DNA of 6,798 nucleotides from Bacillota bacterium (GTDB taxonomy: Bacteria; Bacillota; Thermosediminibacteria; Thermosediminibacterales; Thermosediminibacteraceae), in assembly GCA_003242255.1 (NCBI GenBank), contig QGUT01000092.1, positions 1 to 6,798 on the forward strand, given 5' to 3'. Position 1 is the stretch's first letter; each line of letters begins with the position of its first letter. Position numbers and translations under genes: made by a program. Of the stretch, positions 6,283 to 6,798 are shown piece by piece. Below the pieces are notes generated by a model. It was not told the DNA's origin. It worked only from the letters and a program-made list of their open reading frames with translations, and ran no database searches.

Positions 6283-6390
6283 AGTCCATAATTGCCTTTA
6301 TTTCTTTAATACGTTAAATTATTATTGTATTTTTTTAAAATAAGACCGAATAATAATGATTGCAATGCTTTACGAAATCCTTCACAAAAT

Positions 6391-6422
6391 AAAAAAAGCA
6401 CCGACTTTTTTCAGTCGGTGCT
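6391..6422 (-). terminator. Intrinsic terminator of the TctA-type gene
   Basis: AGCACCGACT (6397-6406) pairs perfectly with AGTCGGTGCT (6413-6422) around a six-base loop. On the minus strand it is followed by seven U residues (6397-6391). It begins about 20 bases past the TctA stop codon. It insulates the amidohydrolase operon from upstream transcription. Confidence 0.9.
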
Positions 6423-6442
6423 ATTTCGCTGGACTCAGCTTC

Positions 6443-6798
6443 TCATGCCGGGTTTTTCTTCTTCATAAGATCCCTTAAAAGAGGAGTTACGAAGGTGATT
6501 ACGGCCAGTATCAGTAGGACCGCCGATATGGGCCGGGTAAAGAATATGCTGTAGCTTCCTCCCGACATAATGAGGGACCTTCTCAAATTGCTCTCTGCCA
6601 TGGGACCGAGGATGAGGGCGAGGATTATAGGCGAAGCAGGAAAGTCGAGCTTCATAAAAATATATCCAATTATGCCGCTTATCAGCATGACGCCCACGTC
6701 GAAAAAGCTGTTGTTCATGGCGTAAGAGCCTACCACGCAGAGGCCAAAAATTATGGGGGGGGGGAGATTTTTGGGGACGGACAAATATTTTTATAAAA
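6443..6798 (-). CDS. TctA-type tripartite tricarboxylate transporter large subunit, C-terminal part, with apparent frameshift
   Basis: About 113 residues at the C-terminus of a TctA-family membrane subunit (full length about 500) lie before the right edge. Family-typical stretches are LCVVGSYAMNNSFFDV, GYIFMKLDFPASPIILALILGP (about 40-61), RRSLIMSGGSYSIFFTRPIS and a basic tail RDLMKKKNPA. TctA forms the channel of secondary tripartite carboxylate transporters with TctB and the periplasmic or lipoprotein binding protein TctC; the partners are not in the window. The in-frame TTG at 6784 is not a true start, since the protein is clearly truncated. Upstream, a stop (6793-6791) breaks the frame. 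Removing one base from the T5 run at 6788-6792 would restore FIKYLSVPKNL, which fits the family. A G10 run at 6755-6764 (encoding part of LPPPI) lies close by. An assembly error near a contig end is the simplest explanation; a real pseudogene is possible. Confidence 0.82.

Noticed and set aside
6317..6357. AATTATTATT and AATAATAAT as an inverted-repeat operator upstream of the amidohydrolase promoter
   Set aside because: The arms are simple AT-rich triplet repeats in a very AT-rich gap, where such matches are expected by chance.

Overview
The window looks like a piece of a chromosome from a spore-forming, probably thermophilic or anaerobic low-to-mid-GC Firmicute. This is an inference from strong Gram-positive Shine-Dalgarno sites, several GTG/TTG starts, compact intrinsic terminators with U-tracts, a leaderless LysM/NodB protein of the kind common in spore formers, and the mix of IclR, AbgT and TctA proteins. 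No rRNA, tRNA, CRISPR array, insertion sequence or phage gene is visible. The taxon cannot be fixed without a database search.

Layout, left to right. Positions 1-1069 (minus strand) hold the N-terminal part of a secreted protein made of consecutive IPT/TIG domains; it runs off the left edge. The 319-base gap at 1076-1394 holds that gene's sigma-A-type promoter, a dense cluster of DnaA boxes (three perfect TTATCCACA copies plus four variants within 113 bases), and the terminator of the next gene. An IclR-family regulator follows (1395-2168, minus). It is divergent, across a 151-base spacer, from a three-LysM polysaccharide deacetylase (2320-3399, plus). Next comes a minus-strand two-gene operon: an M20D amidohydrolase (about 5032-6216), then an AbgT-family transporter (3475-5022). 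It has a promoter at 6253-6282 and an intrinsic terminator at 3436-3469. At the right edge is the C-terminal end of a TctA-type transporter subunit (6443 to the edge, minus) with its own terminator, and with an apparent one-base frameshift in a homopolymer close to the edge.

The clearest functional unit is the M20D-AbgT pair. The transporter would import an N-acyl amino acid or aminobenzoyl-glutamate-like amide and the cytoplasmic metallo-amidohydrolase would cleave it, by analogy with E. coli abgABT. The IclR regulator is not adjacent to this operon and no shared operator was found, so its target is unknown; it may mainly control itself or the divergent deacetylase gene.

The most unexpected non-coding signal is the DnaA-box cluster. 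It sits among ordinary accessory genes with no replication genes in view, so it is better read as a DnaA-titration or regulatory cluster than as a proven origin. I found no convincing undescribed multi-gene system here.
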